Source: Syntrophomonadaceae bacterium (GTDB lineage Bacteria > Bacillota > Dethiobacteria > DTU022). From it: a DNA stretch of 5,101 bases. The stretch's first letter is position 1; each line of letters opens with the position of its first letter. The notes under the pieces were generated by a model. It made no database searches and had not been told where the DNA came from. It worked only from the letters and a program-made list of their open reading frames with translations. Both the position numbers and the translations under genes were made by a program. Of this stretch, positions 1 through 5,101 are shown one piece after another. Location of the stretch: contig SLBE01000234.1 of NCBI GenBank assembly GCA_007126465.1, positions 1-5,101 on the forward strand, read 5' to 3'.

Positions 1-785
1 ACTTCGGTTATATCGGCGCCGACCTTTTCAGCGATGGTAGCAAACTCATTGATAAAGGATATCTTGGTGGCCAGGAAAGCATTGGCCGTGTACTTGATTA
101 ACTCGGCACTGGTCGGGCTGGTAGTAACCAGGGCGGGCAGGCTGTAGCCTTCCGGCCGCGGCACCGCCTGGGGCGGGGTAAAAGTCTGCTCCAGGATCGG
201 GGCATACATCTGGCGTAGCAGGTTCAGGGCAGCAACATCTTCCGTGCCCACCACGATCCGGTCCGGGTAGAAGGTATCATGCAGGGCGGCACCCTCCCTC
301 AGGAACTCGGGATTGGAAGCAACTACAAATTTACTCTCCACACCGCGCTTCTCAAGTTCTTCTTTAATTACCGTTTCTACCCGTCTGGCCGTGCCAATCG
401 GCACCGTAGACTTGTTAATTACCACCGGCGGACTCTGCGGATCCATGGCAGAGCCTACCTCCCGGGCCACCGCTTCAACAAAGCTTAAATCGGTATCTCC
501 GTTTTCCTTCGAAGGAGTACCAACCGCTATAATAACAATATCAGCTTCGGGCAAATATTCCAGCATATTGCCGGTAAATGTTACAATATCGCCGGTGTCT
601 TTCAGCAGCTCTTCCAGACCCGGTTCATAAATAGTAGAAATGCCGCGCTCAAGTTTATCAATTATTGCTGTATCCTTATCGACACAGATCACGTTATGAC
701 CCAGGTAGCCCAGGGCCAAACCCGTATTCAGACCAACATAGCCCGTGCCGACAATAATAATGTTTAACTTTTCCTGCTCCTTCAA
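1..785 (-). CDS. UDP-glucose 6-dehydrogenase, C-terminus cut by left edge
   Basis: UDP-glucose/GDP-mannose dehydrogenase family enzyme, most likely oxidising UDP-glucose to UDP-glucuronate with two NAD+ in the cytoplasm. About 261 codons are visible. The N-terminal Rossmann motif GTGYVG lies at residues 13-18, with acidic D36 ending strand 2 as expected for NAD. Further family motifs follow: AVGTP, NKSTVPIGT, the substrate-site PEFLRE (two Glu four apart) and KYTANAFLATKISFINE (Lys and Asn four apart, as in K204/N208 of the streptococcal enzyme). The catalytic cysteine motif and the C-terminal UDP-binding domain lie beyond base 1, so activity cannot be judged. No ATG precedes the Rossmann fold; I chose TTG at 785-783 (MKEQEKLNIIIVGTG), which has a GAGGGAG site upstream. 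In-frame TTG at 815 is an alternative. The run TFTPPQAVPRPEGYSLP before the KYTAN helix resembles a longer-loop subfamily that I associate, from memory, with cyanobacteria and Chloroflexi. It is the last visible gene of the sugar operon. Family call is firm; UDP-glucose specificity is less so. Confidence 0.93.
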   Translation of the reverse strand, partial: MKEQEKLNIIIVGTGYVGLNTGLALGYLGHNVICVDKDTAIIDKLERGISTIYEPGLEELLKDTGDIVTFTGNMLEYLPEADIVIIAVGTPSKENGDTDLSFVEAVAREVGSAMDPQSPPVVINKSTVPIGTARRVETVIKEELEKRGVESKFVVASNPEFLREGAALHDTFYPDRIVVGTEDVAALNLLRQMYAPILEQTFTPPQAVPRPEGYSLPALVTTSPTSAELIKYTANAFLATKISFINEFATIAEKVGADITE

Positions 786-795
786 GCTATCAACA

Positions 796-802
796 CTCCC
801 TC
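796..802 (-). promoter_or_regulatory. Ribosome binding site supporting the TTG start of the dehydrogenase
   Basis: Minus-strand GAGGGAG sits 10 bases before TTG 785-783, slightly longer than ideal. A competing site, AGGGGG (821-826), lies 5 bases before an in-frame TTG at 815-813 and would add ten residues that family members generally lack. The reading frame stays open back into the preceding gene, so stop codons do not settle the choice. Confidence 0.5.
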
Positions 803-839
803 TCAAGTCAATCAAAATGTCCCCCTGACTTGCTTTTCC

Positions 840-1751
840 TCATACACCGGGGTTGCGGCGCCACCATTCAATGGTTTCGGTCAAGCCTTCGTACAGGGTG
901 TACTTCGGTTCCCAGCCAACTTCCTCGTTTAAACGTTTTGTATTGGCCAGTAAAAGCGGCGGATCATCCTTTGAAGCTGCCATCGCCCCGAGGCGCACCT
1001 GCTGCGGTCGCCCAATAATATGGGCTGCCGCACCGATTAGTTCCTTGAGCTGGATAGGCCTGCCGCTGGCAATATTAACCGGCCCCTCCACCTCGCTCTC
1101 CAGCAGGGCAGCCAAAGCTTTCGCAGCATCTTTAACATAGATATAGTCGCGAATCTGCTCACCATGGGTGCAGAGAGCATCTTCGCCTTTTAACAGGGAT
1201 GTAATCACGGAGGGAACCAGCCGGTTGGGGTGCTCACCGGGGCCGTAAAGAAAAAACAGCCGCCCCCAGGCGGTGCTGATCCCGGATACCCGTCCGGCAG
1301 CTTCAACCATCTGCCAGAGCGAACTTTTACATATTCCATACAGCGTTCCCGGGTTAAGCGGGGTCTGCCGTTCCGTGCAGTAACCGTGAGACCAGTCGTA
1401 CTCGGCACAGCTGCCGGCCATCACCGCCCGCTGGCCACCGTAATCGATAAAAGCCTGCAGCAGGCTCAGGCTTGATTTAACCCAGCGCAGGTTCTCCAGC
1501 GAGCTCCAGTAGGTGCCGTGCGAAACATCCCAGGCCATGTGCAGCAGGTACTGGGGCCGCACTTCTGCCATCAACCTGAAAAGATGCTCCCCGTTGTGCA
1601 GGTCGGCATGGTGCCACTCGACCTGCTCAGGATAACTGTTCTGCCGCCCCCTGGAGCTGACAGCATGGACCATAAAATTCCGTTCCAGCAGCGCTTCCAG
1701 GCAGTGCGCCCCGATAAATCCTCTTGCTCCGGTTAATAATACTGTTTTCAT
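840..1751 (-). CDS. Extended SDR nucleotide-sugar oxidoreductase, probable dTDP-4-keto-6-deoxyhexose 4-ketoreductase
   Basis: A 303-residue NAD(P)-dependent epimerase/dehydratase-family protein of normal full length. Visible landmarks are the nucleotide-binding GARGFIG (residues 8-14), HMAWD at 71-75, S114 in AGSCAEY, and the catalytic pair Y138 and K142 in YGICK. Near the substrate pocket are GRLFFLYGPGEHP and the RDYIYVKDAA segment common in sugar SDRs. S33-R34 after the second strand favour NADPH over NADH (inference), which suits a reductase. Its ATG overlaps the stop of the upstream epimerase gene in ATGA (1748-1751), so the two are probably translationally coupled. Between an RmlC-type epimerase and close to a sugar C-methyltransferase, the simplest role is the final C4-keto reduction of a C-methylated 6-deoxysugar, analogous to NovS of noviose synthesis. 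It is not a close RmlD look-alike, so I avoid that name. A 4-epimerase or dehydratase activity remains possible. Family is certain; the reaction is inferred mainly from context. Confidence 0.9.
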   Translation of the reverse strand: MKTVLLTGARGFIGAHCLEALLERNFMVHAVSSRGRQNSYPEQVEWHHADLHNGEHLFRLMAEVRPQYLLHMAWDVSHGTYWSSLENLRWVKSSLSLLQAFIDYGGQRAVMAGSCAEYDWSHGYCTERQTPLNPGTLYGICKSSLWQMVEAAGRVSGISTAWGRLFFLYGPGEHPNRLVPSVITSLLKGEDALCTHGEQIRDYIYVKDAAKALAALLESEVEGPVNIASGRPIQLKELIGAAAHIIGRPQQVRLGAMAASKDDPPLLLANTKRLNEEVGWEPKYTLYEGLTETIEWWRRNPGV

Positions 1752-2278
1752 CTTTCATAATCCGGCAGCTGCCGATCTTTTTCCGATATAATCGGATCTT
1801 CAAGCGGCCATTTAATACCGAAAGCCGGATCATCCCACCTCACTCCCCGGGCAAATTGTGGTGCATAAAACTGAAACATATGGTAATAAACTGCCGTATT
1901 GTCCTCCAGGGTCTGAAAGCCGTGGGCAAAGCCCTCGGGCACGTAAAGTATGCGTCCGTTTTCAGCGCTCAGCTCCACCCCTACCCAGCGGCAGTATGTT
2001 TCCGACTCGCGCCGCAGATCAATAATAACATCAAAGAGAGAGCCCTGCACGCACTGCACCAGCTTTGCCTCGGCAAAGGGCTCGGCCTGGTAGTGCATAC
2101 CGCGCAGGGTGCCCCTCCTGGCATTATAGGATAGGTTACTCTGGGCAACCTCGCAGGGCAGGCCCTGCTCATCAAATATATTTTTGCAGAAGGTCCGTGC
2201 AAAAAAACCGCGTTCATCCTCCCGCAAGTCCAGTTCTATCAAATATGCACCTTTTAACTCGGTTTCTAAAAACTTCAT
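1748..2278 (-). CDS. rfbC: dTDP-4-dehydro-6-deoxysugar 3,5-epimerase (RmlC family)
   Basis: A 176-residue cupin epimerase of typical RmlC length. It epimerises dTDP-4-keto-6-deoxyglucose at C3 and/or C5 in the cytoplasm. Signature segments appear in order: RGFFART (24-29), QSNLSYN with GTLRGMHYQ (46-64), KLVQCVQGSLFDVIIDLR (72-89), YVPEGFAHGFQTL (112-124), and RGVRWDDPAFGIKWP (144-158). Residues matching the known active site are H62 (base), K72, Y132 (proton donor), Y138, and D168 in SEKD, offset by one or two from the Salmonella enzyme numbering. The catalytic set thus looks complete. Sequence alone cannot separate a 3,5-epimerase from a 3-only or 5-only epimerase such as those of antibiotic sugar pathways. 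The ATG has AGGGG six bases upstream. An 81-base gap separates it from the lipoprotein gene; I see no convincing promoter or terminator there. It overlaps the next gene by four bases. The symbol is for the family; the true partner here may be the C-methyltransferase rather than rhamnose synthesis. Confidence 0.95.
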   Translation of the reverse strand: MKFLETELKGAYLIELDLREDERGFFARTFCKNIFDEQGLPCEVAQSNLSYNARRGTLRGMHYQAEPFAEAKLVQCVQGSLFDVIIDLRRESETYCRWVGVELSAENGRILYVPEGFAHGFQTLEDNTAVYYHMFQFYAPQFARGVRWDDPAFGIKWPLEDPIISEKDRQLPDYER

Positions 2279-2359
2279 GACCCACCCCTGGCTCGAAAGA
2301 ATTCTCTCTTGGAAATACTTGATAAAATGTGTACGGCTCCGGTTGTGATGTTTCTTAAT

Positions 2360-2929
2360 TTACCGCCTTAAAACTGACCTGGCCTCTTCTACAGCCGGCT
2401 CAATATCGTCCAGCAAAGCAAGCACCCGCTCCGACTGCTCAACATCCAACTCGCCTTCATTTTCTATAATCATATTCAAAACTGCGATCATCTCGTCATA
2501 AAGTGAGTTCAGGGTATTTAGACCTGATAGAACTTCCTCGCCCTCGAGGAGCCACTCATCTTCTCCGCGCACCACGATAACTTCCCATGCGGCAATTTCC
2601 TCTTCAGCAGGGAAATCGCTGCTCTGCACGTGACTGCGCTTCAACTCCTGCAGTTTTTCACGGTGCTCGTCCAGCCATCCTCTTCTTTCCTCGTCGTAAT
2701 AAAGGGGCAGTTCGTCTTCGTAGTATTCCCGGGCCCAGCCCTTTAAGTCGGCCCTTAAGGTTTCATCCTTTAAAGCTTCGCCCATCTCCACGATATACCT
2801 GTCAACCGCCTCAAGCGCGGCGCGGTCGAATTCTTCCTGTTCTTCCTCTTCCGGCTGGCAGCCGGCGAGAGCTAAAACTGTCAGGATCAGACAGATTATT
2901 AATACTGAAAAGATAAATAGTTTATTCAT
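2360..2929 (-). CDS. Acidic membrane-anchored lipoprotein, unknown function
   Basis: I do not recognise this protein's family. Starting at ATG 2929 it has 189 residues. A short basic start (MNK) and a hydrophobic run of about 18 residues lead to the lipobox LAGC at 21-24, so it should be exported, cleaved before C24 and lipid-anchored on the outer face of the membrane. The mature part opens with an acidic stretch (EEEEQEE). It then looks almost wholly helical, rich in Glu, Leu and Arg, with few Gly or Pro, and one likely strand-forming segment (AAWEVIVVRGEDEW). No catalytic motif or metal site stands out. The frame is open further upstream to an ATG at 2992, but that start lies inside the methyltransferase gene and would bury the signal peptide 21 residues in; ATG 2929 has an excellent ribosome site. 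Only 14 bases separate it from the methyltransferase stop, so it belongs to the sugar operon. A role in handling or exporting the polysaccharide at the membrane is a guess from position only. Confidence 0.85.
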   Translation of the reverse strand: MNKLFIFSVLIICLILTVLALAGCQPEEEEQEEFDRAALEAVDRYIVEMGEALKDETLRADLKGWAREYYEDELPLYYDEERRGWLDEHREKLQELKRSHVQSSDFPAEEEIAAWEVIVVRGEDEWLLEGEEVLSGLNTLNSLYDEMIAVLNMIIENEGELDVEQSERVLALLDDIEPAVEEARSVLRR

Positions 2930-2937
2930 AAAGGCCA

Positions 2938-2945
2938 CTCCCCTC
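2938..2945 (-). promoter_or_regulatory. Shine-Dalgarno site of the lipoprotein gene, overlapping the methyltransferase stop
   Basis: Minus-strand GAGGGGAG lies 8 bases before ATG 2929, ideal spacing. Its first two bases are the last two of the methyltransferase TGA stop (2944-2946), so ribosomes ending on the methyltransferase would land on this site. This decides the start at 2929 over the upstream ATG at 2992 and suggests translational coupling. Confidence 0.75.
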
Positions 2946-4290
2946 ACCAGACCTTCACTTCCGGTATGAAGGTGACAAACCGGCCGCCCCACTGCCTGAT
3001 CCCGGCCATCTGCCCCTCAATTTCTTCTTTCAAATTCCAGGGAAGGATCACCAGGTAATCGGGTTTCGTTTCTGCTACCTTTTCCGGGTTAAAGATAGGA
3101 ATCCTGCTGCCCGGTAAAAACTTACCCTGTTTATGCGGGCTGATGTCCACCGTATAGTCAATCAAGTCAGGCCCGATCCCGCAGTAATTAAGAAGGGTAT
3201 TGCCCTTGGCCGGCGCACCGTAAGCGGCAGCAGACCGTCCTTCTTCTTTCGCCTTTATTAAAAACTTTAAAGTCTCCCGCTTAACCTTTTCGACCTGCCC
3301 GGTAAAAGACCTGTAAAACTCTAAATCATTAAACCCAAGCTGCTCTTCCCGCTCAAGCATTTCCTTAAGCCTTTCGGTCAGGAAAAAGCTACCCCCTTCC
3401 GGGGAACTGCCCTGCCGGTTAGAAAGACCTTCCCAACTTCCGCCGGCTGGTTGCCTTTCCCCCAGCTCTTCGCCGTGGCAGGCATAGATGCGCAGTGAAC
3501 CGCCATGGGTACTCAGCAGCTCCGCATCATAGATCTCCAGGCCGTGTTCTCCAAATATTCTGGCCGCCGTGGTCAGCGAAAAGTATGAATAGTGTTCGTG
3601 GTAAATTGTATCAAACTGGTTCTCTTCGATCAGGCTTAAAAGATGGGGGAATTCCATGTTGATCACCCCGCCCGCGTTAAGCAGCCTCTTCAAAGCCTGC
3701 ATCAGGTCATTCACATCGGGAATATGGGCCAGGACATTATTGCCGACCAGCAGATCGGCCCCGCGCCCTCCCCTGGTAATTTCTTCAACCAGCTTCAGAT
3801 CAAAAAAGCGCACTTCTGTCTCGATGCCCTTCTCCCGGGCAGCCTCGGCCACGTTTGCTGCCGGCTCAATGCCCAGCACACCGATATCCACTTCCTTAAA
3901 AAAATGCAGCAGGTAGCCGTCGTTACTGCCAATTTCGACAACTCTGCTGCTGCTGTTTAATCCAAATCGCTTCCGGGCCATTTTTGCGTAAGCCCGGGCA
4001 TGCTCCAGCCAGCTTTCCGAATATGATGAAAAGTAGGCGTAATCCTCAAATATCTTTTCCGGACTCTCCATTTCTTCCAGCTGCACCAGGAAACAGTTTG
4101 AGCAAACAAAGGCATGCAGCGGGTAAAAAGGCTCCATCCGGTTTAAGTCTTCAGGGTGCAGGTAAGAATTGGACAGGGGAGAAACACCGAGATCGACGAA
4201 GGTTTGCTTCAGCGGGGTGCGGCAGAAGCGGCACCTCCGCTCTGTTAACCCGGTTTTTTCCTCAACCCCTTCATATCCCTCACTTCTCAT
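2944..4290 (-). CDS. Nucleotide-sugar C-methyltransferase (TylC3/NovU/TcaB9-like)
   Basis: A 448-residue SAM-dependent enzyme that adds a methyl group to a ring carbon of a dTDP-4-keto-6-deoxysugar. Three family domains are visible. The N-terminal zinc-binding domain has CRFC at 20-23 and CSNC at 63-66. The central Rossmann methyltransferase has VVEIGSNDGYLL (117-128) and E142 as the likely SAM ribose ligand. The C-terminal domain has YGAPAKGNTLLNY (357-369), the KQGKFLPGSRIPI segment (387-399) and ILPWNLKEEI. The catalytic motif YHEHYSYFS (230-238) supplies Tyr230, Glu232 and His233, matching Tyr222, Glu224 and His225 of TcaB9, so the enzyme looks intact. HGGSLR (262-267) is also conserved. 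It is somewhat longer than the usual ~410 residues because of an N-terminal tail of about 19 residues and a Gly/Ser/Glu-rich insert at about 275-303. It is the first gene after the terminator and probably heads the operon. Whether it methylates C3 (as TylC3, EryBIII) or C5 (as NovU) cannot be read from sequence. Confidence 0.95.
   Translation of the reverse strand: MRSEGYEGVEEKTGLTERRCRFCRTPLKQTFVDLGVSPLSNSYLHPEDLNRMEPFYPLHAFVCSNCFLVQLEEMESPEKIFEDYAYFSSYSESWLEHARAYAKMARKRFGLNSSSRVVEIGSNDGYLLHFFKEVDIGVLGIEPAANVAEAAREKGIETEVRFFDLKLVEEITRGGRGADLLVGNNVLAHIPDVNDLMQALKRLLNAGGVINMEFPHLLSLIEENQFDTIYHEHYSYFSLTTAARIFGEHGLEIYDAELLSTHGGSLRIYACHGEELGERQPAGGSWEGLSNRQGSSPEGGSFFLTERLKEMLEREEQLGFNDLEFYRSFTGQVEKVKRETLKFLIKAKEEGRSAAAYGAPAKGNTLLNYCGIGPDLIDYTVDISPHKQGKFLPGSRIPIFNPEKVAETKPDYLVILPWNLKEEIEGQMAGIRQWGGRFVTFIPEVKVW
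3382..3468 (-). repeat. Low-complexity insert in the methyltransferase with an imperfect short repeat
   Basis: This codes residues 275-303, rich in Gly, Ser, Glu, Gln and Arg, between the HGGSLR region and the helix leading to the C-terminal domain. Two related DNA copies, 3405-3420 and 3435-3452, both run from AACT to GGTT on the plus strand around a CCGG core and start 30 bases apart. The encoded peptides RQPAGGSW and RQGSSPEGGSF are similar. It may be a locally duplicated flexible linker. The similarity is modest and could be chance. Confidence 0.4.
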
Positions 4291-4303
4291 TAGGACCTGA
4301 AGA

Positions 4304-4310
4304 CCTCCTC
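4304..4310 (-). promoter_or_regulatory. Shine-Dalgarno-like GAGGAGG before the methyltransferase, long spacing
   Basis: A strong minus-strand GAGGAGG lies 13 bases before ATG 4290, longer than the usual 6-10. No other in-frame ATG, GTG or TTG exists between it and the first zinc cysteines (C20), so the ATG is kept. A weaker AGG nearer the start may contribute. Initiation could be less efficient than the motif suggests. Confidence 0.5.
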
Positions 4311-4332
4311 GCCCCGAATTCTTCCAGTGCGG

Positions 4333-4361
4333 CTTAAATCTTGCTTATACCTGTTCGCCAA
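4333..4361 (-). promoter_or_regulatory. Possible sigma-A promoter for the sugar operon (weak)
   Basis: A promoter is expected in the roughly 85 bases between the terminator and the methyltransferase. The best spaced pair I find on the minus strand is TTGGCG (4361-4356) and TTTAAG (4338-4333), 17 bases apart, each matching four of six consensus bases. A TATAAG at 4349-4344 is a better -10 box but lacks a recognisable -35 box. Treat as a candidate only. Confidence 0.25.
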
Positions 4362-4375
4362 AGTTCTTATTCTTA

Positions 4376-4404
4376 ATAAAAAGGGCACGGCACGCCGTGC
4401 CCCT
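4376..4404 (-). terminator. Rho-independent terminator after the sortase gene
   Basis: Arms GGGCACGGC (4383-4391) and GCCGTGCCC (4394-4402) are perfectly complementary over nine pairs around a two-base centre; in RNA this would fold as about eight pairs with a four-base loop. Two more pairs, one of them G-U, extend the base. On the minus strand the hairpin is followed at once by TTTTTATTAAG. On the plus strand the sequence after it is CCTAATTAA, without a T run, so the element is directional. It lies about 155 bases past the sortase stop and separates that gene from the sugar operon. Confidence 0.88.
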
Positions 4405-4508
4405 AATTAACTTTCAGGACAGCTTATTCATTTGCACTGCTTTATACTGTTCATTTATTCCCTTGGCCGGTCCCTGGCTTTTGCCCTGCCTTTATCTCCT
4501 GGATACCG

Positions 4509-4563
4509 AATTCTCAATCCGTAATTCCGCTTCTCAATTAGTTAGCTTCAATTCGCCTCAATT
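4509..4563. repeat. AATT-containing degenerate short repeats at the sortase 3' end
   Basis: AATT occurs at 4509, 4523, 4536, 4550 and 4560, that is at steps of 14, 13, 14 and 10 bases. TTCTCAAT occurs at 4511 and 4531, and CTCAATTAG at 4533 and 4557. The last unit runs into the sortase stop codon (4558-4560) and its final codons. The rest of the 267-base spacer (4291-4557) holds the terminator and the presumed promoter; I see no gene or RNA element in it. Confidence 0.45.
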
Positions 4564-5101
4564 AGCCTCGGGAGCCTCCACCGGTGAATAGACCACTTCG
4601 TCCAGCCGGCCCCGGGCCATCAACCGCCAGTCGGGGTTGGAAACATGCTTCGGTTCACAGGTCTGCAGCGTAATAGCCGGGTATTCTGTCGTGTTAATCG
4701 GTCCCCAGTCATACTTATCAAAAATCTCGACCCATTCAACCTTGTAAATAAAGCGGTACCCGTCAACATCAAGGTAAATTTCATCGCCTTCCTCTAACAG
4801 GTCCAGGTCGAGAAAGAAGTTCCACCTTCCGGCCCTGTGCCCTGCGAAAGCCACGTTCCCGCTCTCGGTACTAGGCAGATCACTCATCTGGAAGTGAGTC
4901 GGCCCCTGGTCAAGCAGCGCCTTGTCAAAAACATCGCCGCCGCCAACCGCTACCAGGTCGACATCGATCGACGGTATAATCAGCCGCATCGGCTGCCACT
5001 CTTCAATCACAACCTCCTCCGGTCGATCATCCATATCGATGTGCCGGAAACCGGCCGTGGCCTCAAAATCTTCCCGCAGCTGAGCCTGCCTGTAATTAAC
5101 C
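4558..5101 (-). CDS. Class D/E-like sortase, N-terminus cut by right edge
   Basis: A membrane-associated cysteine transpeptidase that would join a sorting-motif protein to the cell wall or another acceptor. The order of motifs is typical. RLIIPSIDVD starts the beta barrel and GNVAFAGHR carries the catalytic His (codon 4837-4839). LDLLEEGDEIYL follows. ITLQTC holds the catalytic Cys (codon 4657-4659), and the catalytic Arg lies 11 residues later in DWRLMARGRL. The CxPKH pattern after the Cys and the GHRxxxxxFFxDLDLL region recall class E or D more than class A or B. The usual TLTTC reads TLQTC here. ATG 5034 is not the start: it lacks a ribosome site, and the frame stays open for 22 more codons to the edge, with YRQAQLREDFEATAG resembling the stretch that follows a sortase's N-terminal membrane anchor. 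The anchor itself is therefore outside the window. A terminator follows. No substrate with a sorting signal is visible, so its target is unknown. Confidence 0.9.
   Translation of the reverse strand, partial: VNYRQAQLREDFEATAGFRHIDMDDRPEEVVIEEWQPMRLIIPSIDVDLVAVGGGDVFDKALLDQGPTHFQMSDLPSTESGNVAFAGHRAGRWNFFLDLDLLEEGDEIYLDVDGYRFIYKVEWVEIFDKYDWGPINTTEYPAITLQTCEPKHVSNPDWRLMARGRLDEVVYSPVEAPEAN

Noticed and set aside
279..630. Two plus-strand open frames opposite the dehydrogenase
   Set aside because: They lie antisense to a strongly conserved gene, encode Arg/Ser/Thr-rich peptides with no recognisable motif and lack good ribosome sites.
830..1736. Several plus-strand open frames opposite the SDR gene
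   Set aside because: Composition is typical of reverse-strand shadows (Pro, Arg and Ser rich) and the minus-strand SDR explains the whole stretch.
1724..2280. Plus-strand frames (such as 1724-2134) and a minus-strand alternative frame opposite or within the epimerase
   Set aside because: The RmlC reading frame is full length with all motifs; the others show no family features.
2279..2359. Possible internal promoter or attenuator in the 81-base gap before the epimerase
   Set aside because: No -10/-35 pair or stable hairpin with a T run is visible.
2929..2992. ATG at 2992 as the start of the lipoprotein
   Set aside because: It would place 21 extra residues before a classical signal peptide and overlap the methyltransferase; ATG 2929 has an ideally spaced ribosome site.
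3643..4337. Plus-strand open frames opposite the methyltransferase
   Set aside because: Antisense shadows of a conserved gene; no ribosome sites or motifs.
4376..4404. The hairpin as a bidirectional terminator
   Set aside because: The plus-strand side has no T run after the stem, and no plus-strand gene reads into it.
4429..4470. A tiny minus-strand ORF of about eight codons after the sortase, with an upstream AAGGGA
   Set aside because: Too short to support, with no repetition of a regulatory amino acid codon and no sign of an attenuating partner fold.
1..5101. CRISPR arrays, tRNA or rRNA genes, insertion sequences
   Set aside because: I found no regularly spaced long direct repeats, no tRNA- or rRNA-like segment, and no transposase or terminal inverted repeats on reading both strands.

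Overview
The window carries six genes, all on the minus strand, plus one well-formed terminator. Base composition is about half G+C by eye. A sortase, a lipoprotein with a classical lipobox, purine-rich Shine-Dalgarno sites and a probable TTG start all point to a Gram-positive bacterium. An anaerobic Firmicute (Clostridia-like) is my best guess; this is an inference from style, not from a marker gene.

Read in the direction of transcription (right to left): a class D/E-like sortase enters from the right edge without its N-terminus (4558-5101). After its stop comes a short AATT-rich repetitive stretch, then a strong rho-independent terminator (about 4376-4404). About 85 bases later a five-gene run begins: a three-domain sugar C-methyltransferase (2944-4290), an acidic lipoprotein of unknown function (2360-2929), an RmlC-type dTDP-4-keto-6-deoxysugar epimerase (1748-2278), an extended SDR that is probably a 4-ketoreductase (840-1751), and a UDP-glucose 6-dehydrogenase cut by the left edge before its catalytic cysteine (1-785). 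Gaps within the run are 14, 81, -4 and about 54 bases, which fits one operon. No stretch longer than 300 bases lacks a gene.

Together the epimerase, C-methyltransferase and SDR form the set that converts dTDP-4-keto-6-deoxyglucose into a C-methyl-branched 6-deoxyhexose. Noviose (NovW/NovU/NovS) and mycarose are made this way for antibiotics, and virenose is a branched sugar of Coxiella LPS. The dTDP-glucose synthase and 4,6-dehydratase that should feed the set are not in the window. The adjacent UDP-glucose dehydrogenase would supply UDP-glucuronate, so the likely product is a cell-surface polysaccharide containing a branched deoxysugar and a uronic acid rather than a small-molecule antibiotic. 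The lipoprotein, translationally tied to the methyltransferase, is the least explained component.
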